From Thioalkalivibrio sp. ALJT (GTDB taxonomy: Bacteria; Pseudomonadota; Gammaproteobacteria; Ectothiorhodospirales; Ectothiorhodospiraceae): a stretch of 64,000 nucleotides of DNA. Positions 1-9,723 of this stretch are shown piece after piece (positions within the stretch are counted from its first letter, which is position 1; each line of letters begins with the position of its first letter). The translations under genes were made by a program, and so were the position numbers. Where the stretch lies: assembly GCF_000381825.1 (NCBI RefSeq), contig NZ_KB907123.1, forward strand, positions 21,311 to 85,310. Direction: 5' to 3'. Below the pieces are notes generated by a model. It had not been told where the DNA came from and did no database searches. It was given only the letters and a program-made list of their open reading frames with translations.

Positions 1-2
1 AC

Positions 3-1265
3 CTGGACGTGCTTACGGGCATCTCCGATCTGGATGAGCACGTAGAGAAACTTCGCGCCGGGCTCAACCTTGCGGGTGGGCAGCGGAACAATATCTACCG
101 CATCAGTTTCCGTCACCACAATCCGGACGTCGCACACCATGTAGTGCGCGAGACCGTGAACCTGTTCATGGAGCGCGGAATGGGCGATTCCCGCCTGGAC
201 ATCACCACCTCGCAGCAGTTCATTGAGCGTCAGATGGAAGGGTACGAAAGCCAGCTGCAGGAGCAGGAAGCCAAAATCGAGCAATTCAAGCGTGACAACG
301 CGCGTTTCCTTAGTGGTGACGGGAATTTCTACAGTCGGCTGGAGCGTGCGCGAGAGCGCCTGAGCCAGACGCAGCTGCAGGAGCGCGAAGCCCTGAGCCG
401 TTTGCAGATCTTGGAGCGGCGCGCGGCAGAGGCTTCGGGGCCGGAGGCTGTCGCCCGTTACCAGAACCCGGAGCTGGATCGGCGGATCAACGACCTGCAG
501 GAACGGATCGACACCATGCGCCAACAGTTTACCGACGACCACCCGGATGTTGTCTCGGCGCGGCGCATCCTCGGTGAGCTGGAAGAACGGCGCGAACGCG
601 AGGCCGAAGCATTTGCCGAGAACCCGCAGGCTCTTGAGGGTGTGGGTGCCAGTACGACGGACCCTTTGCAGCACGCCATTACCGAGACTGAAAGCGAGCT
701 CGCATCGTTACGGACCCGCATCCAGGATTTCGAGGAGCGAGTGGCGACACTGGAACGGGATGTCGACCGTGCCCCGGCGGTGGAATCCGAATTGACCGCG
801 CTCACGCGTAACTACGACGTACTGCGCGACTCCTACCGTCAGCTTCAGAACCGTCGCGAGCAGGTGGTGATGTCGGGTGAGGTCGAAAGGCAGACCGACT
901 CGGTGGATTTCCGCGTGCTGGAGCCGCCGCGTCGCCCGATGGAGCCGGCCTCGCCCGATCGGCCCTTGCTGGCCACGGGGGTGTTGCTGCTGGGGCTGGG
1001 TGCCGGTACCGGCTTTGCGTTCCTGCTTTCGCAGATGCGGCGGACGGTCGGTGACAGCCGCCAGTTGGCCGAGATCACCGGGCGGCCGGTTCTGGGTACG
1101 GTCTCCCGCGTGCGAACGCCCGTACAGACCCGCCGCCGCTTTTCCGAGCTATTGTTCTTCACGATGGGGATTGGCAGTCTGCTCGTCGTCTTCGCCACAG
1201 TGATGGCCCTGTATCTGACGGGTTCGGCCTACATCCTGGATGAATTGATCAGGCTGCTGCGATGA
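3..1265 (+). CDS. XrtA-system polysaccharide chain-length determinant (5' partial)
   Basis: Wzz/GumC-like inner-membrane protein that sets exopolysaccharide chain length and works with the adjacent tyrosine kinase. The reading frame is open to the left window edge, so the N-terminus and first membrane helix are missing; the GTG at 9 is not the real start. Visible are a long charged coiled coil (roughly residues 60-270 of the visible part), the Wzz-type proline-rich segment (LEPPRRPMEPASP) and hydrophobic segments near 320-340 and 378-405. It matches the PEP-CTERM-locus chain-length subfamily (TIGR03007 as I recall it). The kinase gene follows about 100 bp downstream. Confidence 0.88.
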   Translation: MDVLTGISDLDEHVEKLRAGLNLAGGQRNNIYRISFRHHNPDVAHHVVRETVNLFMERGMGDSRLDITTSQQFIERQMEGYESQLQEQEAKIEQFKRDNARFLSGDGNFYSRLERARERLSQTQLQEREALSRLQILERRAAEASGPEAVARYQNPELDRRINDLQERIDTMRQQFTDDHPDVVSARRILGELEERREREAEAFAENPQALEGVGASTTDPLQHAITETESELASLRTRIQDFEERVATLERDVDRAPAVESELTALTRNYDVLRDSYRQLQNRREQVVMSGEVERQTDSVDFRVLEPPRRPMEPASPDRPLLATGVLLLGLGAGTGFAFLLSQMRRTVGDSRQLAEITGRPVLGTVSRVRTPVQTRRRFSELLFFTMGIGSLLVVFATVMALYLTGSAYILDELIRLLR

Positions 1266-1365
1266 GCTTGCATTCACCCAAGCATCTTCCGCTGCCAGGG
1301 TCGGTCGCCACGCCTCGCCCCGCATGCCGAAGCGGCCAGCCGCGTGCAACCAAGGGAAGTGCCGC

Positions 1366-2238
1366 ATGAGTATCATCGAGAAAGCCCTCGACAAAAATCG
1401 TTCAAGGCAACCTGCTCCCGGGGTCGAACAGCCCGTGGCGGCCGCTCCGGGCCCGGAGCCCGAGTCGGCCCGTTCGCAGGAGGTGGCGATCAATTTCGGC
1501 TGGTTGCGCAAGCAGGGGATTGTCGTTCCCGGGGAGCATCGCTCGGCGGCGGCGGAAGAGTTCCGCATGATGAAACGGCCGCTGTTGAACAATGCGTTTG
1601 GCCGGCATACGGCCATGCAGGTCCCCAAGGGCCGGATGATCATGGTCACCAGCGCGCTCCCCAACGAGGGCAAGACCTTCACCACGACCAACCTCGCACT
1701 GAGCATTGCGATGGAGGTGGATCGCACGGTGCTGGTGGTCGATGCCGATGTCGCCCGTCCCGCGATCCCTCGCACCCTCGGTTTCGAGGCCGATCTTGGG
1801 TTGATGGACGTGCTGACGGATCCGGACATCGAGATCCCGGACGTCCTGCTGCGCACCAACATCGACGGGCTTAGTGTGCTGCCGGCGGGGCGGCCGCATG
1901 GACGGTCGACCGAAATCCTGGCCAGTGATGCCATGTTGCAGCTGCTCGATGACCTGTATGCGCGCTACGACGATCGCGTGATCCTGTTCGATTCCCCGCC
2001 GTTGCTGGCCACCAGCGAGCCGGGGGTGCTGGCCCATCATATGGGGCAGGTGGTGATGGTGGTGGACGCGGATAGCACGCCCGCCGCTTCGGTGGAGCGT
2101 GCCATGGAGCAGCTGCAATCCTGCGATGTGGTGCTTTCCATGTTGAATCGTGCCGCCCCCATGCCCGGATTGGGCTATGCAGGCGGGTATTATTACGGGG
2201 GGCGAGAGCATGAGAGGGATGCGCGTGAAAAGGCCTGA
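1366..2238 (+). CDS. XrtA-associated tyrosine autokinase (BY-kinase)
   Basis: Cytoplasmic bacterial tyrosine kinase that couples to the chain-length determinant. The chosen ATG gives the family-typical MSIIEKAL start and 290 aa; an upstream in-frame ATG at 1324 adds 14 atypical residues. Walker A variant SALPNEGKT is near residues 96-104, Walker A' VLVVDADVARP near 122-132 and Walker B VILFDSPP near 205-212. The C-terminus has a tyrosine cluster (YAGGYYYGG, about 271-279), the usual autophosphorylation site. The 3' end overlaps the next gene by about 29 bp, indicating co-transcription. Its likely phosphatase partner is the LMW-PTP domain encoded at 22423-24267. Confidence 0.92.
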   Translation: MSIIEKALDKNRSRQPAPGVEQPVAAAPGPEPESARSQEVAINFGWLRKQGIVVPGEHRSAAAEEFRMMKRPLLNNAFGRHTAMQVPKGRMIMVTSALPNEGKTFTTTNLALSIAMEVDRTVLVVDADVARPAIPRTLGFEADLGLMDVLTDPDIEIPDVLLRTNIDGLSVLPAGRPHGRSTEILASDAMLQLLDDLYARYDDRVILFDSPPLLATSEPGVLAHHMGQVVMVVDADSTPAASVERAMEQLQSCDVVLSMLNRAAPMPGLGYAGGYYYGGREHERDAREKA

Positions 2239-3829
2239 CAAGTTCCACCCGGCGGGGCTTCGTCGGAAGCGGACACCGGGACTGCGCTGGCCATTGGCGG
2301 CCACGCTGAGTCTGGTCGCAGGTCCCGCTCTGGCGAGTGAATCGACCCCGGAACGAGAGCCTGCTCTGGCAACCGAGCCGGCGGCGCTAAGCGAGCCGAC
2401 TCGGGTCGGTTACTTCGGCCTGGCCAGTGGCTGGGAGATCACCCCGCGCGTCACTGCCTCCGCGGAGCTTACCGACAACGCCACCCTTGCACCCCGAGGC
2501 CAGGCGAGCTCGGATCTCATTCTTTCCGTGCGCCCCGGTATATCGCTGCGCCAGCAGGGCCCGAGCATGGAAACACGGGTCGATTACTCCCTCAATGCCC
2601 GGCGCTTTGTCAGCACCTCGCGCGAGGACCGTACGACGCACTTCCTGCGCGCCAGTAATGATTGGGAGATCGTGCCCAATACGTTCTTCCTGCAGACGCG
2701 CGCGAGTCGGACGGAGGATGCCGCCTCCCTGCTGGGGCCCGTCGGGATCGGATCGAGCACGCCGCGCGCCAACCTGCAGGAGTCCACGCGCTACAGCATT
2801 TCGCCGCTATTGCGAACGCGCTTTGGCAGCTTCGCCAATCAGCAAATTCGCTATACCTATGATGAAATCCGCTACCACCGCAGCCAGCGCCCCAACAACG
2901 ACTCGCACCGTGTCGAATATACGCTGGACAGCGGAGCGGCGTTTAATCGCCCCTTCTGGCAGTTGGCCGCATTCTACGAGCAGGAGAACTTCGAGGACGG
3001 ACTGGAAGGCGAGTTCGGGGAAGTCAGCGCCACCCTCGGCTATCGCTTCGGGCGTTCCCTGCGTCTGTTCGGCACCGCAGGTCGCGAATTCAACGACTTT
3101 GCCACGACCCGTGAAGATGACGATGGCAGCTTCTGGGAAGTCGGGGCCGGATGGGCGCCTACCCGTGTCACCAGTATTGATGCGCGCTACGGCGATCGCT
3201 TCTTTGGCAAGACCCGTGCGCTTTCGGTGGAACATCGCAGCCGCCGATCGACCTACCGCCTGAGTTATAACGAGGGCATCGGTTCTACCCGCCAGCGCCG
3301 GGGTGCGCAATTCGATGCCCTGGCGGACGAGCTGGGTACGACGGTCGATGACTTGTTCGATCAGTTCACGCTGGACGAGATCGCCTTTTTGCTGGCGGTT
3401 TCGGGCCTGACCGAAGAGGCCCTGGTCGAGGACTTTTTCTTTAGCCAGTCCTTGCGTGGTGCCTGGCGCTACAACACCGGACGCAGTGTCTTCGGCGTGA
3501 CGGCCTTCCGTACCCAGCGCGAGTCGGAAACCCGCAGCGGTCTGGGGCTGTTCCAGGACAACAACCGTCGTACGGGTGTGAATGCCTCCTGGGATTGGCA
3601 ATACGGTCCCCTCACCACGCTCGATCTGTCCGCGGGTTATACCCGAACGCAATTCCTGGGCAGTGACCGCGAGGACGATCGCTGGAACCTGCGGATCGGG
3701 TTTGCGCAGGAGCTGTCGCCGGACCTTCGCTTCAGGCTGGTGTACCGCCATCAGCGCCGGGATTCCGACAGCGCTGCGAACGAATTCCGTGAAAACTCCA
3801 TCATCGCGACTCTGACCAAGGAATTCTGA
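2210..3829 (+). CDS. XrtA/PEP-CTERM system outer-membrane beta-barrel protein
   Basis: Predicted outer-membrane barrel of the PEP-CTERM exopolysaccharide locus (TIGR03016-like by content and position), about 539 aa. The chosen ATG follows a GGGGGCGAGAG stretch and overlaps the kinase gene; ATG 2219 is an alternative. A basic N-terminus and hydrophobic stretch ending GPALA (about residues 26-43) form a signal peptide. The body alternates polar and aromatic residues, with many R/Y/F-rich strands, and ends in phenylalanine (TLTKEF), the typical outer-membrane signature. It may be the export porin or a scaffold. The assignment rests on gene order plus barrel character. Confidence 0.85.
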   Translation: MRGMRVKRPDKFHPAGLRRKRTPGLRWPLAATLSLVAGPALASESTPEREPALATEPAALSEPTRVGYFGLASGWEITPRVTASAELTDNATLAPRGQASSDLILSVRPGISLRQQGPSMETRVDYSLNARRFVSTSREDRTTHFLRASNDWEIVPNTFFLQTRASRTEDAASLLGPVGIGSSTPRANLQESTRYSISPLLRTRFGSFANQQIRYTYDEIRYHRSQRPNNDSHRVEYTLDSGAAFNRPFWQLAAFYEQENFEDGLEGEFGEVSATLGYRFGRSLRLFGTAGREFNDFATTREDDDGSFWEVGAGWAPTRVTSIDARYGDRFFGKTRALSVEHRSRRSTYRLSYNEGIGSTRQRRGAQFDALADELGTTVDDLFDQFTLDEIAFLLAVSGLTEEALVEDFFFSQSLRGAWRYNTGRSVFGVTAFRTQRESETRSGLGLFQDNNRRTGVNASWDWQYGPLTTLDLSAGYTRTQFLGSDREDDRWNLRIGFAQELSPDLRFRLVYRHQRRDSDSAANEFRENSIIATLTKEF

Positions 3830-3832
3830 GGG

Positions 3833-4936
3833 ATGTACGAGGAATTCTACGGCCTGGCAGCGCGACCGTTCGCGCTCAGCCCGGACCCGCGTTTCTATTA
3901 CGCGAGCAAGGGCCACAGCCGTGCCATGGCGTATCTCGAATACGGGGTGCAGATGGAGGAGGGCTTCATCGTCATCACCGGTGAGGTCGGAGCGGGCAAG
4001 ACCACACTGGTGCGTGGCCTGTTCCAGATGCTGGACGACAAGCCGCTGGTCGCTGCACAGCTGGTGAGCACCCAGCTGGACGCGCAGGATCTGCTGCGTT
4101 CCGTCTGCCTGGCCTTCGGGCTTGATGACGCCCCCAATCACAAGGCTGGCCAGTTGCGGCGCCTGGAGACATTCCTGAAGGACATCCGCGCCCGAGGTCA
4201 GCGCGCCTTGCTGGTGGTGGACGAAGCGCAGAATCTCGGGTCGGACGCGGTCGAGGAGCTGCGCATGTTGTCCAACTTCCAGGGCATCGACGGGCCGCTA
4301 CTGCAGAGCTTTCTCCTGGGCCAGCCGGAGTTTCGGAGCGTGCTCCAGAGCGAGAACATGCAGCAGTTGCGCCAGCGGGTCATCGCGACCTACCACCTGG
4401 GGCCGATGGATGCAGATGATACCCGGGCCTACGTCGAGCACCGTTTGCATCGGGTTGGCTGGGGGGAACGGCCGGACTTCGCCGACGATATCTGGGAACG
4501 CATCCATCAGTACACTGGCGGGATCCCGCGCAAGGTCAACACCTTTTGTGATCGTCTGCTCCTGATGGGCTACATGGAAGAACGCACCCACTTGGATGCG
4601 GCGCATGCGCAGGTGGTCATCGACGAGATCGAGGCCGACCTCGGAGACGATACCCGGCAGTCGCCGACCGCCGCCACAGCCCATGTCGACCCCGGGCAGA
4701 CTTCGTCGTCAGACGCCGCGGTGGCCAGCATCGCGGCGGAGGCGAGCGATGCCGCGGTCGAAAGTCGCCTGGCGCTGATGCGTGTCGAACAGGACGTCGA
4801 GGCCCTGCACGAGCGCCTGCAGCGGATCGAACGCAATATCTCGATCAACTTCCGGTTGAATCAGGAGCTCCTGGCGACCGTGCGCGAACAGTTCGACCTG
4901 GAGCAGTCGTCCGAATCCGGGATGGGGGAGCGCTAG
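3833..4936 (+). CDS. XrtA/PEP-CTERM system-associated AAA ATPase (ExeA-like)
   Basis: Cytoplasmic ATPase of 367 aa found next to exosortase A. The N-terminus (YEEFYGLAARPFALSPDPRF) is the classic ExeA/GspA-type opening. Walker A GEVGAGKTT lies near residues 50-58 and Walker B LLVVDEAQN near 125-133; the sensor and lid regions follow to about 275. A low-complexity Ala/Asp linker and a short C-terminal coiled coil (about 310-355) complete it. It begins 3 bp after the barrel gene. The family is TIGR03015-like; the precise partner is unknown, and an assembly or energising role at the secretion complex is inferred. Confidence 0.92.
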   Translation: MYEEFYGLAARPFALSPDPRFYYASKGHSRAMAYLEYGVQMEEGFIVITGEVGAGKTTLVRGLFQMLDDKPLVAAQLVSTQLDAQDLLRSVCLAFGLDDAPNHKAGQLRRLETFLKDIRARGQRALLVVDEAQNLGSDAVEELRMLSNFQGIDGPLLQSFLLGQPEFRSVLQSENMQQLRQRVIATYHLGPMDADDTRAYVEHRLHRVGWGERPDFADDIWERIHQYTGGIPRKVNTFCDRLLLMGYMEERTHLDAAHAQVVIDEIEADLGDDTRQSPTAATAHVDPGQTSSSDAAVASIAAEASDAAVESRLALMRVEQDVEALHERLQRIERNISINFRLNQELLATVREQFDLEQSSESGMGER

Positions 4937-4949
4937 GCGCGGCAGGCTG

Positions 4950-5861
4950 ATGATGCATCCCGATGCCCAACCGGTAACGCATGCCCTGACCGTGGATGTA
5001 GAAGACTACTTCCAGGTCTCGGCGCTCGCGCCCCAGATCCCCCGCGACTCATGGGAGACCCGCGAGTGTCGGATCGAGCGCAACATCGACCGTATCCTGG
5101 ATCTGTTCGAGCGCCGCGGCGCCAAGGCCACCTTCTTTACGCTGGGCTGGATTGCGGAGCGTTATCCGCATGTTGTGCGCCGCATCGTCGCGGCGGGCCA
5201 CGAATTGGCCAGTCACGGCTATGGCCATGAGCGTGTGACCGATCTGAGCCCGAAGGCCTTTCGGGAAGACGTGACCCGGGCCCGTGGTCAGCTGGAGGAC
5301 CTGGCGGGTGTTGCCATTCGCGGGTATCGGGCCCCCAGCTTCTCCATCGGGGCGGGCAACCTGTGGGCGCTGGAGGTCCTGGCGGAGACAGGTCACGAGT
5401 ACAGTTCCAGCATTTACCCGGTACGGCATGACCATTACGGGATGCCGGATGCGCCGCGCGAGCCTCATCGCCCGCTGCCAGGCGGCATCCTGGAACTGCC
5501 GCCGGCGACGCTGCGGGTGGCGGGGCGCAATCTGCCGGCTGCCGGTGGCGGGTATTTCCGTCTGCTTCCTTATGCACTGTCGCGCCGGGCGCTTCGGCGC
5601 ATTGAACGGGTGGATGCCATTCCGGCGGTGTTCTACTTTCACCCCTGGGAGATCGACCCGCTCCAGCCCCGCATCGCCGGCATTACGGCCAAGTCGCGGT
5701 TCCGCCATTACGTGAACCTGCATCGTATGGAGGCACGCCTGGAGCGTCTGCTGCAGGACTTCCGCTGGCAGCGGATGGATCAGGTGTTTGCCAAAGCGCT
5801 TGCCCCGCAGGCCGGAGACGCTGGACGGCCGGAGGATCGCGCCGGTGTATCCGTCGCCTGA
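4950..5861 (+). CDS. XrtA-associated polysaccharide deacetylase (DUF3473 type)
   Basis: NodB-fold deacetylase of the exosortase A locus, 303 aa. The first metal/catalytic motif is VDVEDYFQ (residues 14-21); further on are TFFTLGW, the zinc-binding SHGYGHE, the substrate motif RGYRAPSF and the C-terminal PWEIDP typical of the DUF3473-bearing subfamily (TIGR03006-like). It probably removes N-acetyl groups from the exopolysaccharide or its precursor. It has no signal peptide, as is usual in this subfamily. It starts 13 bp after the ATPase gene; two consecutive ATGs (4950, 4953) are possible starts. Confidence 0.93.
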   Translation: MMHPDAQPVTHALTVDVEDYFQVSALAPQIPRDSWETRECRIERNIDRILDLFERRGAKATFFTLGWIAERYPHVVRRIVAAGHELASHGYGHERVTDLSPKAFREDVTRARGQLEDLAGVAIRGYRAPSFSIGAGNLWALEVLAETGHEYSSSIYPVRHDHYGMPDAPREPHRPLPGGILELPPATLRVAGRNLPAAGGGYFRLLPYALSRRALRRIERVDAIPAVFYFHPWEIDPLQPRIAGITAKSRFRHYVNLHRMEARLERLLQDFRWQRMDQVFAKALAPQAGDAGRPEDRAGVSVA

Positions 5862-6921
5862 GGAACAAGGGGCGAGCCCGCAAGTGGATGCCAGCAGCCT
5901 GCAGGTGCGCAGCCTTACCGCTGTCGATCACGCACGCTGGGATGCCTTTGTCGAGCAGCGCCCCGAGGCAACCTTCTTCCACCGTGCGGGCTGGGCGACG
6001 GTCATGCAGCGCGCGTTCGGGCATGCGGTGCACTTTCTGCTGGCGGAGGCCGACGGCGCGATTCGGGGTGTATTGCCGCTGGTGCATGTGCGGTCGCGCC
6101 TGTTCGGAGATTCCCTCGCGTCCATCCCGTTCGGGGTCTACGGTGGCATTCTGGCCGACTCCCCCGCGGCCTTCGCGGCGCTGGATCGTGCGGCTTGCGC
6201 GCTCGCGGAGGAATTGCGGGTCGACTATCTCGAGTACCGCAATCTGGAGCCCCGGCACCCCGAATGGCCGACCAAGGACCTTTACGTGACCTTCCGCAAG
6301 GCATTGGCGCCGGAAGTCGAAGCCAACATGAACGCGATCCCGCGGAAGCAGCGGCGCATGGTCCGCAAGGGCATCAAGGCCGGTCTGACCAGTACGTTCG
6401 ATCCCGACCTGGAGCGTTTCTACCCGATTTTCGCGGCCAATGTGCGGCGCCTGGGTACACCGGTGTTCAGTCGACGCTACTTCGAGACGTTGCGGGAGGT
6501 CTTTGGCGACGACTGTCGCGTCCTGACCGCGATGCACGGGGACCAGCCGGTGGCCAGCGTAGTGACCTTCTATTTTCGCGATGAGGTCCTGCCTTATTAC
6601 GGCGCCGGGACGCCGGAGGCGCGCCAGGTCGCTGGCTATGATTTTCTCTACTGGGAATTGATGCGCCGTGCCTGCGAGGATGGTTGCCGGGTGTTCGACT
6701 TCGGCCGCAGCAAGCTCGATACCGGATCGTACAGCTTCAAGAAGAACTGGGGTTTTGAGCCCCAACCCCTGTATTACGAGTACCACCTGGTGCGCGCCGA
6801 CGCGATGCCGAATGTGAATCCGCTCAACCCCAAATACCGCTATTTCATCGCCGCCTGGAAGCGCCTGCCACTGCCGGTTGCCAACTGGCTCGGCCCCAGG
6901 CTCTCGCGCTCTCTGGGGTGA
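5845..6921 (+). CDS. FemAB family XrtA/PEP-CTERM-associated protein
   Basis: FemAB/GNAT-fold transferase expected to transfer an acyl or aminoacyl group to the polysaccharide or a lipid-linked intermediate. The GTG start is chosen because GGAGG sits at 5831-5835, 9 bp upstream; an ATG at 5788 would overlap the deacetylase gene by 74 bp. About 358 aa. Recognisable blocks are ATFFHRAGWA, SIPFGVYGGI, the central IPRKQRRMVRKG and C-terminal FDFGRSK with GSYSFKKNWGFEP. Family TIGR03019-like. It overlaps the deacetylase by 17 bp. The substrate is unknown. A second, divergent FemAB-like gene lies at 38998. Confidence 0.9.
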   Translation: MYPSPEEQGASPQVDASSLQVRSLTAVDHARWDAFVEQRPEATFFHRAGWATVMQRAFGHAVHFLLAEADGAIRGVLPLVHVRSRLFGDSLASIPFGVYGGILADSPAAFAALDRAACALAEELRVDYLEYRNLEPRHPEWPTKDLYVTFRKALAPEVEANMNAIPRKQRRMVRKGIKAGLTSTFDPDLERFYPIFAANVRRLGTPVFSRRYFETLREVFGDDCRVLTAMHGDQPVASVVTFYFRDEVLPYYGAGTPEARQVAGYDFLYWELMRRACEDGCRVFDFGRSKLDTGSYSFKKNWGFEPQPLYYEYHLVRADAMPNVNPLNPKYRYFIAAWKRLPLPVANWLGPRLSRSLG

Positions 6922-6934
6922 TACAGGCCCTTCA

Positions 6935-8167
6935 ATGGATGATCTTCTCTATCTGGTGCATCGGATCCCATGGCCGCCGAACAAGGGCGACAAGATCCGT
7001 TCATACCACATCCTGCGCTACCTGGCGCAGCATTATCGCGTGCATCTGGGGACGTTCATCGACGACCCGGCCGATGCGGCGTATCTGCCCGAGCTCGAAC
7101 GCATCTGCGCGACGGTCTGTGCCCGACCGCTGCCGCGGCGGCGTGCCCAGTTGCGCGCGTTGACCGGCTTCCTGACGGGCCAGGCGCTGACTGTCCCGTG
7201 GTATCGCGATCGAGTGCTGGAGCGCTGGGTCCGCGCAACCGTGAGCCGGCATGCAGTCACCCGCACCGTGGCCTTCTCCTCGGCCATGGCCCAGTATCTG
7301 CCGGCGGGCGAGGATCAAACCCGCGTGGTGGATTTCGTCGATGTCGACTCCGACAAGTGGACCCAGTACGCTCCGACACGGCGCTGGCCGATGAGCGCGG
7401 TCTATCGCCGCGAAGGGCGCCGCCTGCTCGCATACGAGCGTCAGGTGGCAGGGGAAAGCGACGTCAGCCTGTTCGTATCGCCGTCCGAGGCCGAAACCTT
7501 TCGTCACCAGGCGCCGGGTGTGGCCGACCGGGTCCACGCATTGAACAATGGCGTGGATCACACCTACTTCGCCCCGGAGCATGTGCCCGAATTCAACCCG
7601 TATCCCGCTGGCAGCCGGGTCATCGTCTTCAGCGGCGTCATGGATTACTGGCCCAATGTGGATGCGGTGGTCTGGTTTACCCGCGAGGTGTTGCCGCTGG
7701 TGCGCGCGGAGGTCCCGAACGCCCGGTTCGCGATCGTGGGCAGCCGCCCGACACCGGCCGTCTCGGAACTGGCGCGCCTGCCCGGCGTCTCGGTGACCGG
7801 TTTCGTCGAGGACATGCGCACCTGGATCGGTCACGCCGACCTGGCAGTTGCGCCCCTGCGCATCGCGCGGGGCGTGCAGAACAAGGTGCTGGAGGCGATG
7901 GCCCTGGCGCGCCCCGTGGTGGCCTCGCCCCAGGCCCTGGAGGGGCTCACGGTCAAGCGCGAATCCGAGGTGCTCGAGGCTCAAACGGACCCGCACCACT
8001 TTGCCCGGGCGGTGTTGCGCGCCCTCGCCGAGGGTCCCGGCGAGCGCGGTCAACGTGCTCGCCAGCGCGTGGAGCGTGACTATGACTGGGCACGCAACCT
8101 TGCGCGTCTGGACGATTATTTGCAGCCTGCCGCCTCTGCGGCGGCGTCTGACGGGAAACTGGCATGA
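6935..8167 (+). CDS. XrtA-system glycosyltransferase (TIGR03087-like, GT4)
   Basis: GT-B retaining glycosyltransferase, 410 aa from the ATG at 6935. An upstream ATG at 6878 would lie inside the FemAB gene and add a non-family leader. The N-terminus LLYLVHRIPWPPNKGDKIR is diagnostic for the sto/PEP-CTERM TIGR03087 group. The UDP-sugar-binding half has NNGVD, FSGVMDYWPN and the acidic APLRIARGVQNKVLEAMA motif. It overlaps exosortase A by 4 bp (ATGA), so the two genes are translationally coupled. The sugar donor cannot be read from sequence. Confidence 0.92.
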   Translation: MDDLLYLVHRIPWPPNKGDKIRSYHILRYLAQHYRVHLGTFIDDPADAAYLPELERICATVCARPLPRRRAQLRALTGFLTGQALTVPWYRDRVLERWVRATVSRHAVTRTVAFSSAMAQYLPAGEDQTRVVDFVDVDSDKWTQYAPTRRWPMSAVYRREGRRLLAYERQVAGESDVSLFVSPSEAETFRHQAPGVADRVHALNNGVDHTYFAPEHVPEFNPYPAGSRVIVFSGVMDYWPNVDAVVWFTREVLPLVRAEVPNARFAIVGSRPTPAVSELARLPGVSVTGFVEDMRTWIGHADLAVAPLRIARGVQNKVLEAMALARPVVASPQALEGLTVKRESEVLEAQTDPHHFARAVLRALAEGPGERGQRARQRVERDYDWARNLARLDDYLQPAASAAASDGKLA

Positions 8168-9723
8168 ATGGTGTAACGGCGATCCGGGGCATGCTCCCCG
8201 CGCGTAACTGGTGGTGGCCCCTGGCCGCCCTGGTCCTGTTGCTGGCTGCGACCCTGGTGCTGTTCCAGACGAGCTATCTGTCCATGGTCGAAACCTGGAG
8301 CCGGTCCGAGACCTTCACGCACGGATTCCTCATTGCACCGATCGCCCTGTTCCTCGTCTGGCTCAAGCGGGGAGAACTGGTGGCGCTTGCCCCGGAACCC
8401 AACCAGCTCGCCCTGATTCCCCTGGCCCTGCTGGGTCTGGCGTGGGTCATGGCGGAACTGGTGGATGTCACCTCCGTGCGCCAGTTCGCGGCTACGTTGA
8501 TGATCCCGGCGCTGGTCTGGCTGACGCTGGGTACGGCGGTTGTGAGGGTGCTGCAGTTTCCTCTGGCCTATCTGCTGTTCGCGGTGCCATTTGGCAATTT
8601 CCTTGTGGAGCCCCTGATGGACTTCACGGCCGACTTCACCGTCTATGCGGTCCAGCTGACGGGCATCCCCATCTATCGCGACGGCTTGCAGTTCGAGCTA
8701 CCGACCGGGAGTTGGTCGGTGGTGGAGGCCTGTTCGGGCGTGCGCTACCTGATTGCATCGGTCGCGCTGGGTACGTTGTACGCCTACATCATGTACCGCA
8801 GCCTGTGGCGCCGCCTGGTCTTTGTCTCGCTGGCCATCCTGGTGCCGATTCTCGCCAATGGCCTGCGCGCCTACATGATCGTGATGATCGGCCATTTGAG
8901 CGGAATGGAGTATGCCGCGGGCGTCGATCATCTCATCTACGGCTGGATTTTCTTCGGTCTGGTGATCTTCCTGATGTTCTGGATTGGCACGTTGTGGCGT
9001 GAGGATGACCCGCCCGCACCGGATCATGCCGACCCGAATGCACCGGTGCCGGCGACTTCCTCCCCGCGATTGGGCCGACTGGCTCGGGCGACCCTGCTGG
9101 GGGTGCTGGTTGTCGCGGCCGCTCCGGCGTACAGCGAATGGATGAACCAGCGCGACCTCGGCCAGGTGGCGGGCCTGGGGGATGGTGCTTTTGCCGTGGG
9201 TGAATGGCAGTCTCCGGCAGACGAGACGCTCGAGGACTGGCGGCCCGGCTATCACTATGCCCGGGCCGAACGGGGTGGCTGGGTGTCCCGGACCTCGGCA
9301 GAGGGCGTCGCCGTAGGTGCTCACGTCGCGTACTACCGCCAGCAGCATCGCTACGGCAGCATGGTCGGCTGGGACAATACCCTGGCCGGGCGTGATCGCT
9401 CGGACTGGTCGCAGCGCCGTCTGGGATCGCTGACCCTGGACGACGGTGTTCGGGTCGAACGTTTCCGGTTGCGGGGTCCGGGTCGCGAGTTGCTGGTGTG
9501 GCGTCTGTACTGGGTCGGTGGTGCGCTTACGACCAGCCCCCATGAGGTCAAGGTGCGCGAGGCCCTGCAGCGACTGCTGGGCGGGCGCGACGATGCCGCC
9601 TTGCTGGTCTTTTACGCCGAACATGATGGCAATCCCGATCGCGTCGAGACGGAGTTGCGCCGTTACGCCGAGCGGACGTTGCCAACCCTGCGCGAGCATC
9701 TGGACCAGGTGTACACGCAGTGA
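8164..9723 (+). CDS. xrtA: exosortase A fused to EpsI domain
   Basis: Polytopic inner-membrane transpeptidase that cleaves and sorts PEP-CTERM proteins to the cell surface, 519 aa. About eight hydrophobic helices lie in residues 15-280. The three invariant residues are present: Cys190 in VEACSGVRY, Arg235 in ANGLRAYM and His256 in GVDHLIYGW. Residues from about 300 on, after a proline-rich linker and one more helix, form the EpsI domain typical of the A-type exosortase fusion. The gene overlaps both neighbours by 4 bp. One candidate substrate (36070-36897) lies in this window. Confidence 0.96.
   Translation: MNGVTAIRGMLPARNWWWPLAALVLLLAATLVLFQTSYLSMVETWSRSETFTHGFLIAPIALFLVWLKRGELVALAPEPNQLALIPLALLGLAWVMAELVDVTSVRQFAATLMIPALVWLTLGTAVVRVLQFPLAYLLFAVPFGNFLVEPLMDFTADFTVYAVQLTGIPIYRDGLQFELPTGSWSVVEACSGVRYLIASVALGTLYAYIMYRSLWRRLVFVSLAILVPILANGLRAYMIVMIGHLSGMEYAAGVDHLIYGWIFFGLVIFLMFWIGTLWREDDPPAPDHADPNAPVPATSSPRLGRLARATLLGVLVVAAAPAYSEWMNQRDLGQVAGLGDGAFAVGEWQSPADETLEDWRPGYHYARAERGGWVSRTSAEGVAVGAHVAYYRQQHRYGSMVGWDNTLAGRDRSDWSQRRLGSLTLDDGVRVERFRLRGPGRELLVWRLYWVGGALTTSPHEVKVREALQRLLGGRDDAALLVFYAEHDGNPDRVETELRRYAERTLPTLREHLDQVYTQ

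Noticed and set aside
2807..4141. 444-aa minus-strand frame opposite the barrel and ATPase genes
   Set aside because: It covers two well-supported plus-strand genes and has no domain signature; a GC-rich antisense frame.
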